In this document: piece after piece, positions 1-7,743 of the stretch
Layout of the letters: the number at the start of each line of letters is the position of its first letter
How positions within the stretch are numbered: position 1 is the first letter of the stretch
Made by a program: the position numbers and the translations under genes
Notes under the pieces: model-generated
The model's database searches: none
What the model was told of the DNA's origin: nothing
Seen by the model: the letters and a program-made list of their open reading frames with translations, nothing else
Assembly: GCF_000719475.1 (NCBI RefSeq)
Contig: NZ_JOGO01000002.1
Span: forward strand, 62,001-126,000
Reading direction: 5' to 3'
Length of the DNA: 64,000 nt
Source of the DNA: Streptomyces sp. NRRL F-5630
GTDB lineage: Bacteria; Actinomycetota; Actinomycetes; Streptomycetales; Streptomycetaceae

Positions 1-591
1 GGCCTGGGTGAAGACCACGTCGTCCGAGACGAGAACGTCGTACGTGTTCAGCTGGCCCGGCTCCAGGATGTGCACCCGGGGCAGGTTGCGGGCGGAGAGC
101 CACGCGGCCTCGTCGGAGCGCTCGGCGACCAGGAGCAGGTTCTTGCGCTCCGAGATCTTGCCGAACAGCGTCTTCGCGGCCTTCGTGGAGATCTCGCCCT
201 CGATCACGCCGGAGACGACGTGGATGCGCGCGTTGCGGGCCCGGTCGGAGAGGGCACCGCGCAGGGCGGCGGCCTTCATCTTCTTCGGGGTGCGCTGCGA
301 GTAGTCACGCGGCACGGGACCGTGCACGACGCCACCACCGGCGAACTGCGGGGCGCGGGTCGAACCCTGGCGGGCACGGCCGGTGCCCTTCTGGCGGTAC
401 GGCTTCTTGCCGCCGCCGCGGACCTCGCCACGCGTCTTCGTCTTGTGCGTGCCCTGGCGGGCAGCGGCCAGCTGAGCGACGACGACCTGGTGGATCAGCG
501 GAACGCTGACCTTCGCGTCGAAGATCTCCGCGGGGAGCTCGACGGTCCCGGCCTTGTCGCCCGCGGGCGAAAGGATGTCAACAGTGCTCAT
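1..591 (-). CDS. rplD: 50S ribosomal protein L4 (C-terminus cut by window edge)
   Basis: Primary 23S rRNA-binding protein of the large subunit, which lines the exit tunnel. The frame reads from an ATG at 591 ([11 protein letters not shown]) and stays open to base 1, giving 197 residues without a stop, so only the last part of the family's roughly 210-220 residues is missing. The extended loop rich in Lys, Arg and Gly ([18 protein letters not shown], about residues 61-78) that reaches into the tunnel is present. It lies 7 bp downstream of rplC in the S10 operon order rpsJ-rplC-rplD, so it should be co-transcribed from the promoter upstream of rpsJ. Confidence 0.97.
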   Translation of the reverse strand, partial: MSTVDILSPAGDKAGTVELPAEIFDAKVSVPLIHQVVVAQLAAARQGTHKTKTRGEVRGGGKKPYRQKGTGRARQGSTRAPQFAGGGVVHGPVPRDYSQRTPKKMKAAALRGALSDRARNARIHVVSGVIEGEISTKAAKTLFGKISERKNLLLVAERSDEAAWLSARNLPRVHILEPGQLNTYDVLVSDDVVFTQA

Positions 592-598
592 CGTTACC

Positions 599-1243
599 TC
601 AGGCCCCCTTGGCCGCGGTGCGGACCAGGACGAGGCCGCCGTTCGGACCGGGGACGGCGCCCTTGATGAGCAGCAGACCCTTCTCCGCGTCAACGGCGTG
701 GACGGTCAGGTTCTGGGTGGTGACCCGCTCGTTGCCCATGCGGCCCGCCATGCGCAGGCCCTTGAACACGCGGCCCGGGGTGGCGCAGCCACCGATGGAA
801 CCGGGCGAGCGGTGCTTGCGCTGGGTGCCGTGCCCGGCGCCGAGGCCCTTGAAGTTGTGACGCTTCATGACACCGGCGAAGCCCTTGCCCTTGCTCTTGC
901 CGGTGACGTCGACCTTCACGCCCGACTCGAAGGTCTCGGCGGTGACTTCCTGGCCGAGGGTGTACTCGGAGGAGTCCGAGGTACGGATCTCGACGAGGTG
1001 GCGGCGGGGGGTCACGTCGGCCTTGGCGAAGTGGCCCTTGAGGGGCTTGTTCACCTTGCGCGGGTCGATCTCGCCGAAGGCGATCTGGACCGACTCGTAG
1101 CCGTCGCTGTCGTTCGTACGCACCTGGGTCACGACACAGGGACCGGCCTTGACGACGGTCACCGGGACAACGCGGTTGTTGTCGTCCCACACCTGCGTCA
1201 TACCGAGCTTCTCGCCCAGGATGCCCTTGATCTGCTTCGTCAT
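599..1243 (-). CDS. rplC: 50S ribosomal protein L3
   Basis: Large-subunit protein that binds the 3' end of 23S rRNA and is needed early in assembly. The 214-residue product starts [17 protein letters not shown], which is the classic L3 N-terminus, and contains the Gly/His-rich central loop ([20 protein letters not shown], about residues 134-153) that approaches the peptidyl-transferase centre. Length equals that usual for actinobacteria. It sits 17 bp after rpsJ and 7 bp before rplD, in the conserved S10 operon order, and no separate promoter is visible in these short gaps. Confidence 0.98.
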   Translation of the reverse strand: MTKQIKGILGEKLGMTQVWDDNNRVVPVTVVKAGPCVVTQVRTNDSDGYESVQIAFGEIDPRKVNKPLKGHFAKADVTPRRHLVEIRTSDSSEYTLGQEVTAETFESGVKVDVTGKSKGKGFAGVMKRHNFKGLGAGHGTQRKHRSPGSIGGCATPGRVFKGLRMAGRMGNERVTTQNLTVHAVDAEKGLLLIKGAVPGPNGGLVLVRTAAKGA

Positions 1244-1260
1244 TCTCAGATCACCGGCCC

Positions 1261-1569
1261 TCAGAGCTTGATCTCGATGTCGACGCCGGCCGGGAGGTCG
1301 AGTCGCATCAGGGAGTCAACGGTCTTGGGCGTCGGGTCGAGGATGTCGATCAGGCGCTTGTGGGTACGCATCTCGAAGTGCTCGCGCGAGTCCTTGTACT
1401 TGTGCGGCGACTTGATGACGCAGTACACGTTCTTCTCAGTGGGCAGCGGCACCGGGCCCGCGACCGACGCACCAGTACGCGTCACCGTCTCGACGATCTT
1501 CTTCGCCGAGGAGTCGATGACCTCGTGGTCGTAGGCCTTGAGCCGGATGCGGATCTTCTGTCCCGCCAT
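1261..1569 (-). CDS. rpsJ: 30S ribosomal protein S10
   Basis: Small-subunit head protein, which also acts as NusE in antitermination complexes. The 102-residue product begins [19 protein letters not shown] and carries the long beta-hairpin (residues about 40-65, including [17 protein letters not shown]). I chose the ATG at 1569 because the longer frame upstream encodes low-complexity sequence unlike the family. It is the first gene of the S10 operon; the upstream leader is over 300 nt long, as expected for a growth-regulated ribosomal operon. The start is preceded only by a weak purine stretch. Confidence 0.98.
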   Translation of the reverse strand: MAGQKIRIRLKAYDHEVIDSSAKKIVETVTRTGASVAGPVPLPTEKNVYCVIKSPHKYKDSREHFEMRTHKRLIDILDPTPKTVDSLMRLDLPAGVDIEIKL

Positions 1570-1915
1570 GGCTACTTGGTAGTCCTGTCTCTCGTCACGC
1601 TCTTGCGGCCTGGGGATCCTGTCTGCTTCCCTCCGGCACACGCGGTCGGGCGTGTCGCATTGCCGCCAACAGCGAACCGCTGGGGTTTTGCGATCGTGAC
1701 CGCGGGATTCGGGGAGGAGCCTCCACCAGGGCGCCTGGTCGGCACCGCGCCTTGCTTCCCGGAAGATTCCCGTACGTCCGGCCCTCAACAGGGCCGACGA
1801 GTACCGTGGGACTCGCTTCCGGTCCTCCCGGCGGGAGGCGCGCAGCATCGGCACTCAACCGAGCAACCTGGTCAGTGTGCCACACGAAGCGAGCCGGTCG
1901 CCAATCGGGCCGGAC

Positions 1916-1943
1916 AGCTTACCCCGGGCGGGGTGGGCTTCAA
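1916..1943 (-). promoter_or_regulatory. Candidate promoter of the S10 operon
   Basis: Read leftward, TTGAAG (1938-1943) is followed after 16 bp by TAAGCT (1916-1921), close to the vegetative HrdB consensus. It lies about 345 bp upstream of rpsJ and points at it. The assignment is by sequence only. Confidence 0.5.
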
Positions 1944-2043
1944 ACGGGGGTGCGGGACGGTCGGCCGACCAGGGGGCACGGACGGGGCCGACCGGGGGGC
2001 GAAGTCAACCGAATGGCCCTGTTTCGCTCGTCCTGACGAAGAT

Positions 2044-2057
2044 CCGGCATATGCCGG
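2044..2057. repeat. 14-bp perfect palindrome CCGGCATATGCCGG
   Basis: A perfect palindrome centred 41 bp upstream of the Rpn-like gene start, in the divergent region shared with the S10 operon. It could be a protein-binding site, but no family can be assigned. Confidence 0.5.
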
Positions 2058-2091
2058 TGTGATGGGCGTACGGACCACTTAGCGTGACGCC

Positions 2092-3015
2092 ATGGTGACC
2101 GCACCACACGAAGCCCTGCACCGGGTCTTCCTTCAGGACAAGACCCTCTACGCCCGCGTCCTGCGCCTCTTCGGCGTGGAGGTCGGGGAACCCGCCGAGG
2201 TCCGCGAGGAGAAGACGGACCTCACCGAGGCGAGACCGCTGGAACGGCGCGTCGACAACCTGCTGCGCGTCAAGGACAGCGGCGGCGGCGAGTACCTGGT
2301 CGCGCTCGAATCGCAGACCAGAGTGGACCCGCTCAAACCGGCGGCCTGGGCGTACTACGCCTCGTTCCTCATGAGCAAGTACGGCGTACCCGTCGTCCTG
2401 CTCGTCGCGACGCAGAGCCGCCGGGTGTCCGCGTGGGCCGACCGGCCCCACGATCACGGCATCGCCGACTGGCCCACCCTCACCGTCCGCCCCCTCGTGG
2501 TCGGCCCCGACACGCTCGCCCCGCTCACGGACCCGGAGGCGGCCCGCCGGGACCTCGCCCTGTCGGCGCTGACCGTCATGACACACGCCACATCCCCGAC
2601 CGTCGGTGCCACAATCAAGGTGATGTGCGCCGCACTGCGCGACAGCGCCGAAACGGAAGCACTCGTCTGGGCGGAGCTGATCGCCCAGGGCCTCAGCAAG
2701 AGCCCTGCCGGAAAAACGTGGAGGAACATCATGGCCGTCGACATGTCGTTCTGGTCGTCCCCGGTGAGCGAGGAGATCAGGGAAGAGGGACGCGCGGAAG
2801 GCCGGGCGAAGGGCCGGGCCGAGGGCCGGGCGGAAGGTCGCGCGGAGGGCCAGGTGCTCTCGCTGTTCAAGGTGCTGCGCTCCCGGGGCATCGACGTACC
2901 CGACGAGACCCGCACGCGCATCGAGTCCTGCACCGACACCGCGACCCTCGACACATGGATGGACCGCGCCCTGACCGCCACCACCCTGCCCGAGGTCTTG
3001 CGGGACGAGGAGTGA
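2092..3015 (+). CDS. Rpn-like (PD-(D/E)XK) recombination-promoting nuclease family protein
   Basis: A 307-residue protein of the Rpn/YhgA-like group of putative PD-(D/E)XK nucleases, common and multicopy in Streptomyces. The N-terminal half holds the nuclease-like core, with acidic residues after the first helix (EEKTDLTEARPLERRVDNLL) and a strand ending LVALESQTRVD near residues 68-78, where the E-x-Q pair replaces the classical E-x-K. Residues about 230-250 are a tandem EGRA(E/K)GRA repeat, the usual charged linker of this family, followed by a small helical tail. The start is leaderless: TAGCGT lies 6 nt before the ATG. Homologues act in RecA-independent recombination; a role here is inferred only from the family. 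Confidence 0.75.
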   Translation: MVTAPHEALHRVFLQDKTLYARVLRLFGVEVGEPAEVREEKTDLTEARPLERRVDNLLRVKDSGGGEYLVALESQTRVDPLKPAAWAYYASFLMSKYGVPVVLLVATQSRRVSAWADRPHDHGIADWPTLTVRPLVVGPDTLAPLTDPEAARRDLALSALTVMTHATSPTVGATIKVMCAALRDSAETEALVWAELIAQGLSKSPAGKTWRNIMAVDMSFWSSPVSEEIREEGRAEGRAKGRAEGRAEGRAEGQVLSLFKVLRSRGIDVPDETRTRIESCTDTATLDTWMDRALTATTLPEVLRDEE

Positions 3016-3247
3016 GCGCCGCTCTGCCGCCGATCGCTCCCTGCGCCACGGCATACGTCGGGCGCTCCTGATCGGGCAGGGCCGGGAGGCGGACGCCGCC
3101 GAACCGGTGCTCCGGGCTGGCCCTGCGCGGATGTGACGTGCCCGGCGCCACGCGGGGCACGGGGAGGTGGACACACCTCTGGCTCGACAGGGCTCTCGTC
3201 CGGACCACCGTCGCCGACGTCTTCGGCCCGCACGAGCGGCCCACCGC

Positions 3248-3275
3248 TGAGCCCGCCGCCCTCCCGGCGGGCTCA
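3248..3275. terminator. Bidirectional hairpin terminator
   Basis: An 11-bp perfect stem (3248-3258 with 3265-3275) with a 6-nt loop. It overlaps the stop codon of the secreted-protein gene at 3273 and lies downstream of the Rpn-like gene, so it can serve both convergent transcripts. No T-run follows, as is usual in Streptomyces. Confidence 0.65.
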
Positions 3276-3785
3276 GTACTTGCCGTCGACCGGGAGCCAG
3301 TCGGACCAGGCGTCAGGGACGTAGAACTTCTGGGTGCCGGAGTCGTAGCGCAGGGCGCGGAGCTGAATGTTGCCCTTCTCCCAGTAGTCGTAGTCGCACC
3401 TGACCCAGTGGTTCACGCCCGCCTTGTTGACGCAGACGCGGGAGGCGCGGCCGTAGTCGGTGTAGACACCGCCCGCCGCCGACATGCCGTCCTTCTTGGT
3501 GTCCAGGACCCAGACCACGTCGCCGTGCGGGACGAAGCAGACGGTCGAGCCGTAGGCGACCGTCGTGCCGATGCAGGAGGGGGCGGCCGTCGTCTCCTCC
3601 GCCGCACGGGTCGCCTCGGCGTCCGGACCGCTCTCCGCGAAGGGACCCTGCGTGCCCATGTCCACGCCCTCGACGGTTTCGGGGACCTCCTCGCTTGCGT
3701 GCGCGGACCCCGTGCCGAGGAGCCCGCAACCGAGCGCCGCCGCACCGGCCAGAGCCCCCCACCTGCCGAGACGGCGTCCTCGCAC
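3273..3785 (-). CDS. Small secreted protein of unknown function
   Basis: The product has about 170 residues. A GTG at 3785 gives an N-terminus with an Arg-rich n-region (VRGRRLGRWG), a hydrophobic stretch and an AHA signal-peptidase site, so it is exported. The mature part has five cysteines and many aromatic residues (VCFVPHGDVVWVLDTKKDG, WVRCDYDYWEKG, YVPDAWSDWLPVDG), typical of small disulfide-stabilised extracellular proteins. A GTG three codons upstream is in frame, but GGGGAG sits directly against it, whereas the same GGGGAG is 8 nt from 3785, so I prefer 3785. I do not recognise a named family. Confidence 0.7.
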   Translation of the reverse strand: MRGRRLGRWGALAGAAALGCGLLGTGSAHASEEVPETVEGVDMGTQGPFAESGPDAEATRAAEETTAAPSCIGTTVAYGSTVCFVPHGDVVWVLDTKKDGMSAAGGVYTDYGRASRVCVNKAGVNHWVRCDYDYWEKGNIQLRALRYDSGTQKFYVPDAWSDWLPVDGKY

Positions 3786-4370
3786 TGTGCCCACTCCCCG
3801 GGATCGGTCCCCTGCGTACGACAAGTGATCGTAGCCATCGGGAAAAGTGAAGAAAAGATGATGGTCGCGATCACTCCGCGCGGGACAGAACGAACGATCT
3901 CCCTCAGGGCCTTCTGCGGGCCCGGCGGACGGCCAGGGGCCACGGCGGGGCAAGGCTCGGGGCTCTGGCGGGCAGAGGGCGGGGACCACGGCGGGGCAGG
4001 CCTCGGGACCCCGGCCCGGCAGAGCGTGACGACCCCGGCCCAGCAGACTGCGGGACCCCGCCTCGGCCTCGGGAACCCGGCGGGGCGGACCCCGGCAACC
4101 CCGGAGGCCCGAGGACTTAGGCCCCGCCTTGGGAAGCCGAGCGGGACGGCGGGGGCGACGCTTCCCGCATGGATCGCCCGGCCCCGGGCCGGCCTCGCCG
4201 CCGGGCCGCCCTCGCGGGACTCCGTCCCCGCCCCCGGCGCACCACTCCGCCCCAGGGCCCGGCGCGGGACTCGCCCAAGGCCCGGCGCGGGAGCCACCTC
4301 CGGCCCCCTGCCCCTCCTCCCCACCCCTCGACTGGGAAGCCCTCCGGGCTGAACTCCGCCTCCGCCCACC
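3786..4370. other. Low-complexity GC-rich intergenic region
   Basis: This 585-bp region lies between two minus-strand genes. From about 3900 to 4350 it consists of degenerate repeats of GGGCTCGGGACCCCGGC type, with no codon-usage signal or recognisable protein in any frame. Positions 3830-3900 are less GC-rich and probably hold the promoter of the secreted-protein gene. Confidence 0.5.
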
Positions 4371-5024
4371 TCAGTTCGCCTCCGCGAGTCCTCTCGCCGT
4401 CGCCTTCAGCAGCCTCGTCACCCTCTCGTCCAGGCCGTAGGCCGTGTGTGCCCACTCGGGGTGCTCCGCGTAGAGGGCGGCGAGCGTGGCCGTGGGGTGG
4501 GCGATCTGCCAGGCGTGGGCGGTCTGGGCGGCGGTGGCCGCGATCAGGTCGGCGACCTGGGGGGCCGTCATCACGCCCGCTGCGGCGAGCGCGTCCGACA
4601 TCGCCGCTACCGAGGCGAAGGAGAGCTGCTTGTAGCGGCGGGCGCGCTCCAGGGGGACCTCGTCCTCCAGGCTCAGCGGGATGTGCGTGAAGAGATCGCA
4701 CAACAGGGGGCGCGCGAGGAGGCCCGTGGCGAGCACTTCCGCCGTCTCGTCCGGGCTCAGCCCCGTGGCGGCCCTCGCACGGCGCAGCACCTCCTCGCGC
4801 CAGTCGACCCACTCGCGTTCGGCGAGTTCGAGGAGGAGTTCCTCCTTGCTGGCGAAGTAGCGACGGATCGCCGAGGGGTGGAGCCCGGCGGCTTCCGTGA
4901 CCGCCGCGAGCGTGAGGCACCGCACTCCCCCGGCCTGAGCCGCGAGCCGGCGAGCGGCGTCGAGGAGGTCCTCGGCGCGCTGCTGCTTGGCCTCCTGGGA
5001 GCGGGCGCGGCGGTGGGTGGGCAT
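4371..5024 (-). CDS. TetR-family transcriptional repressor
   Basis: A 217-residue TetR-type regulator. The N-terminal helix-turn-helix is clear at residues about 17-62 (LDAARRLAAQAG, LTLAAVTEAAGLHPSAIRRYF, SKEELLLEL); the remainder is the alpha-helical ligand and dimerisation domain. It is transcribed away from the short-chain dehydrogenase gene at 5169. The 144-bp gap between them carries two copies of a 21-bp inverted repeat, so it very likely represses itself and the dehydrogenase. The ligand is not predictable from sequence. Confidence 0.9.
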   Translation of the reverse strand: MPTHRRARSQEAKQQRAEDLLDAARRLAAQAGGVRCLTLAAVTEAAGLHPSAIRRYFASKEELLLELAEREWVDWREEVLRRARAATGLSPDETAEVLATGLLARPLLCDLFTHIPLSLEDEVPLERARRYKQLSFASVAAMSDALAAAGVMTAPQVADLIAATAAQTAHAWQIAHPTATLAALYAEHPEWAHTAYGLDERVTRLLKATARGLAEAN

Positions 5025-5062
5025 GGAACCAAATCTAGCGTCCGGGCGAGGGCGTCAGCGGC

Positions 5063-5083
5063 TAACGCGCGCCGCGTGCGTTA
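5063..5083. promoter_or_regulatory. TetR operator copy 1 (TAACGC-N9-GCGTTA)
   Basis: A 21-bp inverted repeat located 39 bp upstream of the TetR start codon. Its arms are identical to those of copy 2, 53 bp away centre to centre (about five helical turns). Two copies confined to the divergent gap strongly suggest the cognate operator of the adjacent TetR protein. Confidence 0.75.
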
Positions 5084-5115
5084 ACTATGGATGCGGGTGT
5101 AGCGTGGCGGACAGA

Positions 5116-5136
5116 TAACGCACCCAACATGCGTTA
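5116..5136. promoter_or_regulatory. TetR operator copy 2 (TAACGCA-N7-TGCGTTA)
   Basis: The second copy, with 7-bp perfect arms, lies just downstream of a -10-like TAGCGT (5100-5105) and 32 bp before the dehydrogenase ATG. A repressor bound here would block transcription of the dehydrogenase gene. Confidence 0.75.
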
Positions 5137-5168
5137 AGTGCTCTCTCCCTCTCCCGGAGGCTCCTCCC

Positions 5169-6008
5169 ATGTCCCAGGTCTTCCTCGTCACCGGCTCCTC
5201 GCGCGGTCTCGGCCGCGCGCTCGTCGAGACCGCCCTCAAGGCGGGTCACCGCGTGCTCGCCACGGCGCGCGATCCCCGCGCGCTCGACGACATGCGCGCC
5301 GCGTACGGGGACGCGCTCGCCACGAGCCGGCACGACGTGACCGACCCGGCCGCCGCCGAGCGCGTCGTGGCCGAGGCGGTCGAGCGCTTCGGGCGGCTCG
5401 ATGTTCTCGTCAACAACGCGGGGCAGGCGGATCTCGTCACGATCGAGGACACCGACATCGACGTCTTCCGGCGGCAGATGGACACGAACTTCTACGGGGT
5501 TGTGTACACGAGCCGCGCGGTGCTGCCCGTGCTGCGGGAGCAGGGCGGCGGGCACATCGTCCAGGTCTCCTCGGTCGGGGGACGCGTCGCGAGCCCGGGG
5601 CTCTCGGCGTACCAGTCGGCGAAGTGGGCCGTGGGCGGCTTCTCCGAGGTGCTGGCGGCCGAGACGGCCTCGTTCGGCGTCAAGGTCACGGTCATCGAGC
5701 CGGGCGGCATGCGGACCGACTGGGGCGCGGCGTCGATGAGGGTCCCGGAGGCCAGCGGCCCGTACCAGGATCTGATGGCCGAGGCCGCGAAGCTGCGGAA
5801 GGACTTCGACACCCGCGCGCCCGGCGACCCCGTCCGCGTCGCCCGGGCGATCCTGACGGTCGCCTCGCTCGACGAGCCCCCCGTGCGTCTCCTCCTCGGC
5901 AGCGACGCCTACGCGTACGGACGCGCCGCCTGGTCGGGCCGCGTCGCGGAGGACGCGAAGTGGGAGGAACTGAGCCGCTCGACGGACTTCCCGACGACGG
6001 AGCGATGA
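5169..6008 (+). CDS. Short-chain dehydrogenase/reductase (classical SDR)
   Basis: A 279-residue NAD(P)-dependent oxidoreductase. It has the cofactor motif TGSSRGLG at residues 8-15, NNAG at 82-85, the catalytic serine near 134-135 and the YxxxK pair as Tyr148 and Lys152, followed by the PG motif of the classical SDR family. Arg35 after the second strand favours NADP(H). The start ATG has GGAGG 8 nt upstream. It is divergent from a TetR gene with two shared operators, an arrangement typical of ligand-induced detoxification or ketone reduction; the substrate is unknown. Confidence 0.9.
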   Translation: MSQVFLVTGSSRGLGRALVETALKAGHRVLATARDPRALDDMRAAYGDALATSRHDVTDPAAAERVVAEAVERFGRLDVLVNNAGQADLVTIEDTDIDVFRRQMDTNFYGVVYTSRAVLPVLREQGGGHIVQVSSVGGRVASPGLSAYQSAKWAVGGFSEVLAAETASFGVKVTVIEPGGMRTDWGAASMRVPEASGPYQDLMAEAAKLRKDFDTRAPGDPVRVARAILTVASLDEPPVRLLLGSDAYAYGRAAWSGRVAEDAKWEELSRSTDFPTTER

Positions 6009-6097
6009 GGGGCTCGGGGCAGGCGGGCGGCGGGCATTGACAGCCGCCCGTCCCTCGCCCCGGCTCCTCCCGGAGTGGGTGGAGCGGCGTGGACCGG

Positions 6098-6123
6098 GCG
6101 CCTCACTCCTTCGGGTGAGGCGC
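6098..6123 (+). terminator. Hairpin terminator with UUCG loop
   Basis: GCGCCTCAC-t-CC, a TTCG tetraloop and GGGTGAGGCGC form an 11-bp stem with a single bulged T, about 90 bp after the dehydrogenase stop codon. Confidence 0.7.
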
Positions 6124-6192
6124 GGTCGGGCGGGGCCTTGCGGGTGCCCGGGGGCGGCCGCCGGGGCGGCGGCCGGAGGGATCCCGTTCGGC

Positions 6193-6198
6193 TAGCGT
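6193..6198 (+). promoter_or_regulatory. -10 box TAGCGT of a leaderless gene
   Basis: The hexamer ends 7 nt before the ATG at 6206, the spacing of leaderless Streptomyces genes. It overlaps the alternative in-frame GTG at 6197 and so rules that GTG out as the start. Confidence 0.5.
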
Positions 6199-6205
6199 GC
6201 CGCGC

Positions 6206-6490
6206 ATGACCGACCTCCGTGTCGATCTCGCGTTGCTCGGCCGGTCAGCCGACCGGCTCGCCCGGCTCCAACGCGAGTTCCGCGACATCGACGACCGCGC
6301 CGATCACCTCGCCCGGCTCGTCGGCTCCGCCGAACTCGCCTCGGCCGTAGGCGAGTTCGCCGACAACTGGGACGACAACCGCAGCCGCCTCCTCACCTCC
6401 CTCGACACCGTGGGCCACCTCCTCACCCACAGCCGCGACTCCTTCCTCGCGCTCGACGCCGGTCTCTCCGGTGTCGCCCCGCGCACCTGA
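6206..6490 (+). CDS. WXG100-like small helical protein (type VII-like cassette)
   Basis: A 94-residue all-helical protein without signal peptide. The turn between two long helices reads FADNWDDNRSRLL, similar to the W-x-x turn of Streptomyces WXG100-like proteins, although the strict W-x-G is absent. Such proteins usually precede larger secreted proteins of type VII (ESX) systems, and here a 415-residue protein with a similar N-terminal helical domain begins 5 bp later. No secretion ATPase lies in this window. Start chosen from the leaderless -10 box. Confidence 0.65.
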   Translation: MTDLRVDLALLGRSADRLARLQREFRDIDDRADHLARLVGSAELASAVGEFADNWDDNRSRLLTSLDTVGHLLTHSRDSFLALDAGLSGVAPRT

Positions 6491-6495
6491 AGCCC

Positions 6496-7743
6496 GTGCC
6501 CAGGCCCCCCGTCGACTGGCACCCGCTGTGCACCCACGATCCCCTCCCCGGCGACCCCGCGGCCCTGCGCGCCGAGGCCGCCCACCTCCGTGCCGTCGCC
6601 GAGCGGCTCCACGAGCAGGCCGAGGCCCTCCGCCTCATCGGGGACGACGAGGTCCTGCGCGGCCGGTACGCCGACTCCCTGCGCGAGCACACCCACGACC
6701 TCGCCGCCCGGCTCGCCACCGCGGCGACCCGCTACGCCCGCGTCCACCGCGCCCTCGACTCCTGGGCCGGCACCCTCCACCACCTCCGCTCCGCCGCCGC
6801 CCGCCTCCTCGACGAGGCCCGCGCGGCGGGCGAACCCGGCCTCCCCCCGCTCCGCGCCCGGCTCTCCCACCTCACCGAGGAGTACGAGGACGAGGCCGCG
6901 CGCCACGCCCGCCTCGTCCGCACCGCCGTCGACGACGCCCTCGCCGACTCCCTCTACGACGACTTCGCCGTGCCCGCCGCCGCGTTCGTCTCGCGCGTAC
7001 TCGCCTCCGACACCCTCGACGACTTCGTCGACGCGCTCGGCTGGGCGGCGACGCTCGCCGGTTTCGCCGCGATGTTCTTCCCTGCCCTCGGGCCGCTCGC
7101 CCTCGGCGCGAGCCTGTCCGTCGCCGCCCTCCACCTCGCGCAGGCCGCGACGGGGACGTGCTCCTGGTTCGACGTCGTCCTCGACATCGTCGCCCTGAAG
7201 TTCGCCCGCGACGGAGTGCTGGCCGCTCGCGCCGTCGGCTTGCTCCAGGGCTCGGCCCGTACGACGGCGGCCGGACTCGCCTCGGACGCGGCCCGGGGGC
7301 GGGCGCGGGGTGCCACGAGCGGGGCGCGGCGCGCTGCCGCGCGGCGGGCGCGGCGGCGGGGCGGGGGTGTCTCCGGCACGAAGCGGCGCGCCGCCCGCGC
7401 GAGGCGGCTGCGGCTGGAGGAGCGGGTCCGCCGCGCCGGGCTCCGCGCGGGCGAGGAGGTCCACGCGGCCCCCCTCCCCCAGATCACCGGCCGCGAGCGG
7501 ACTCTCGCCCTGGGGGACGTGGAGACGGGCCGCCGGGCCAAGGACGTACAGAACCTGAGCGCGCGCCACCCCGAACACGGGGAACTGCGGGCGACCGACG
7601 CCGAGGCGCGGAGGAGGCTGCGCGAGATGCGGGGCTCCTGGGCCGGAAGCACGGCACTGGACCTCGGGGACAAGACCGGGGACGACCTGACGGGCGGCCT
7701 GTACGGAGGGATGAAGGACCGGATGAGGACGGGGGGCGGCTGA
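6496..7743 (+). CDS. Putative type VII-associated effector-like protein
   Basis: A 415-residue protein starting with GTG, 5 bp after the WXG100-like gene and probably translationally coupled to it. Residues 1-165 are long amphipathic helices like a WXG/LXG domain. Residues about 170-240 are hydrophobic and rich in Ala, Phe and Leu (WAATLAGFAAMFFPALGPLALGA), consistent with membrane insertion. Residues 250-310 form an extremely Arg/Ala-rich linker, and the tail of about 105 residues is charged (LEERVRRAGLRAGEEV, LREMRGSWAG). This order resembles polymorphic toxins with a variable C-terminus, but I recognise no toxin fold. The next gene overlaps it and could encode the partner. Confidence 0.55.
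   Translation: MPRPPVDWHPLCTHDPLPGDPAALRAEAAHLRAVAERLHEQAEALRLIGDDEVLRGRYADSLREHTHDLAARLATAATRYARVHRALDSWAGTLHHLRSAAARLLDEARAAGEPGLPPLRARLSHLTEEYEDEAARHARLVRTAVDDALADSLYDDFAVPAAAFVSRVLASDTLDDFVDALGWAATLAGFAAMFFPALGPLALGASLSVAALHLAQAATGTCSWFDVVLDIVALKFARDGVLAARAVGLLQGSARTTAAGLASDAARGRARGATSGARRAAARRARRRGGGVSGTKRRAARARRLRLEERVRRAGLRAGEEVHAAPLPQITGRERTLALGDVETGRRAKDVQNLSARHPEHGELRATDAEARRRLREMRGSWAGSTALDLGDKTGDDLTGGLYGGMKDRMRTGGG

Larger units (their letters stand above)
1570..2091. other. S10 operon leader and divergent promoter region
   Basis: This 522-bp gap separates rpsJ (leftward) from the Rpn-like gene (rightward). It contains a good sigma-70-type promoter for the ribosomal operon at 1916-1943, which implies a leader of about 340 nt, a 14-bp palindrome at 2044-2057, and a -10-like TAGCGT at 2080-2085 that would make the rightward gene leaderless. 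The open frames across it are Arg/Pro-rich with no family resemblance, so I call no gene here. Confidence 0.6.
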
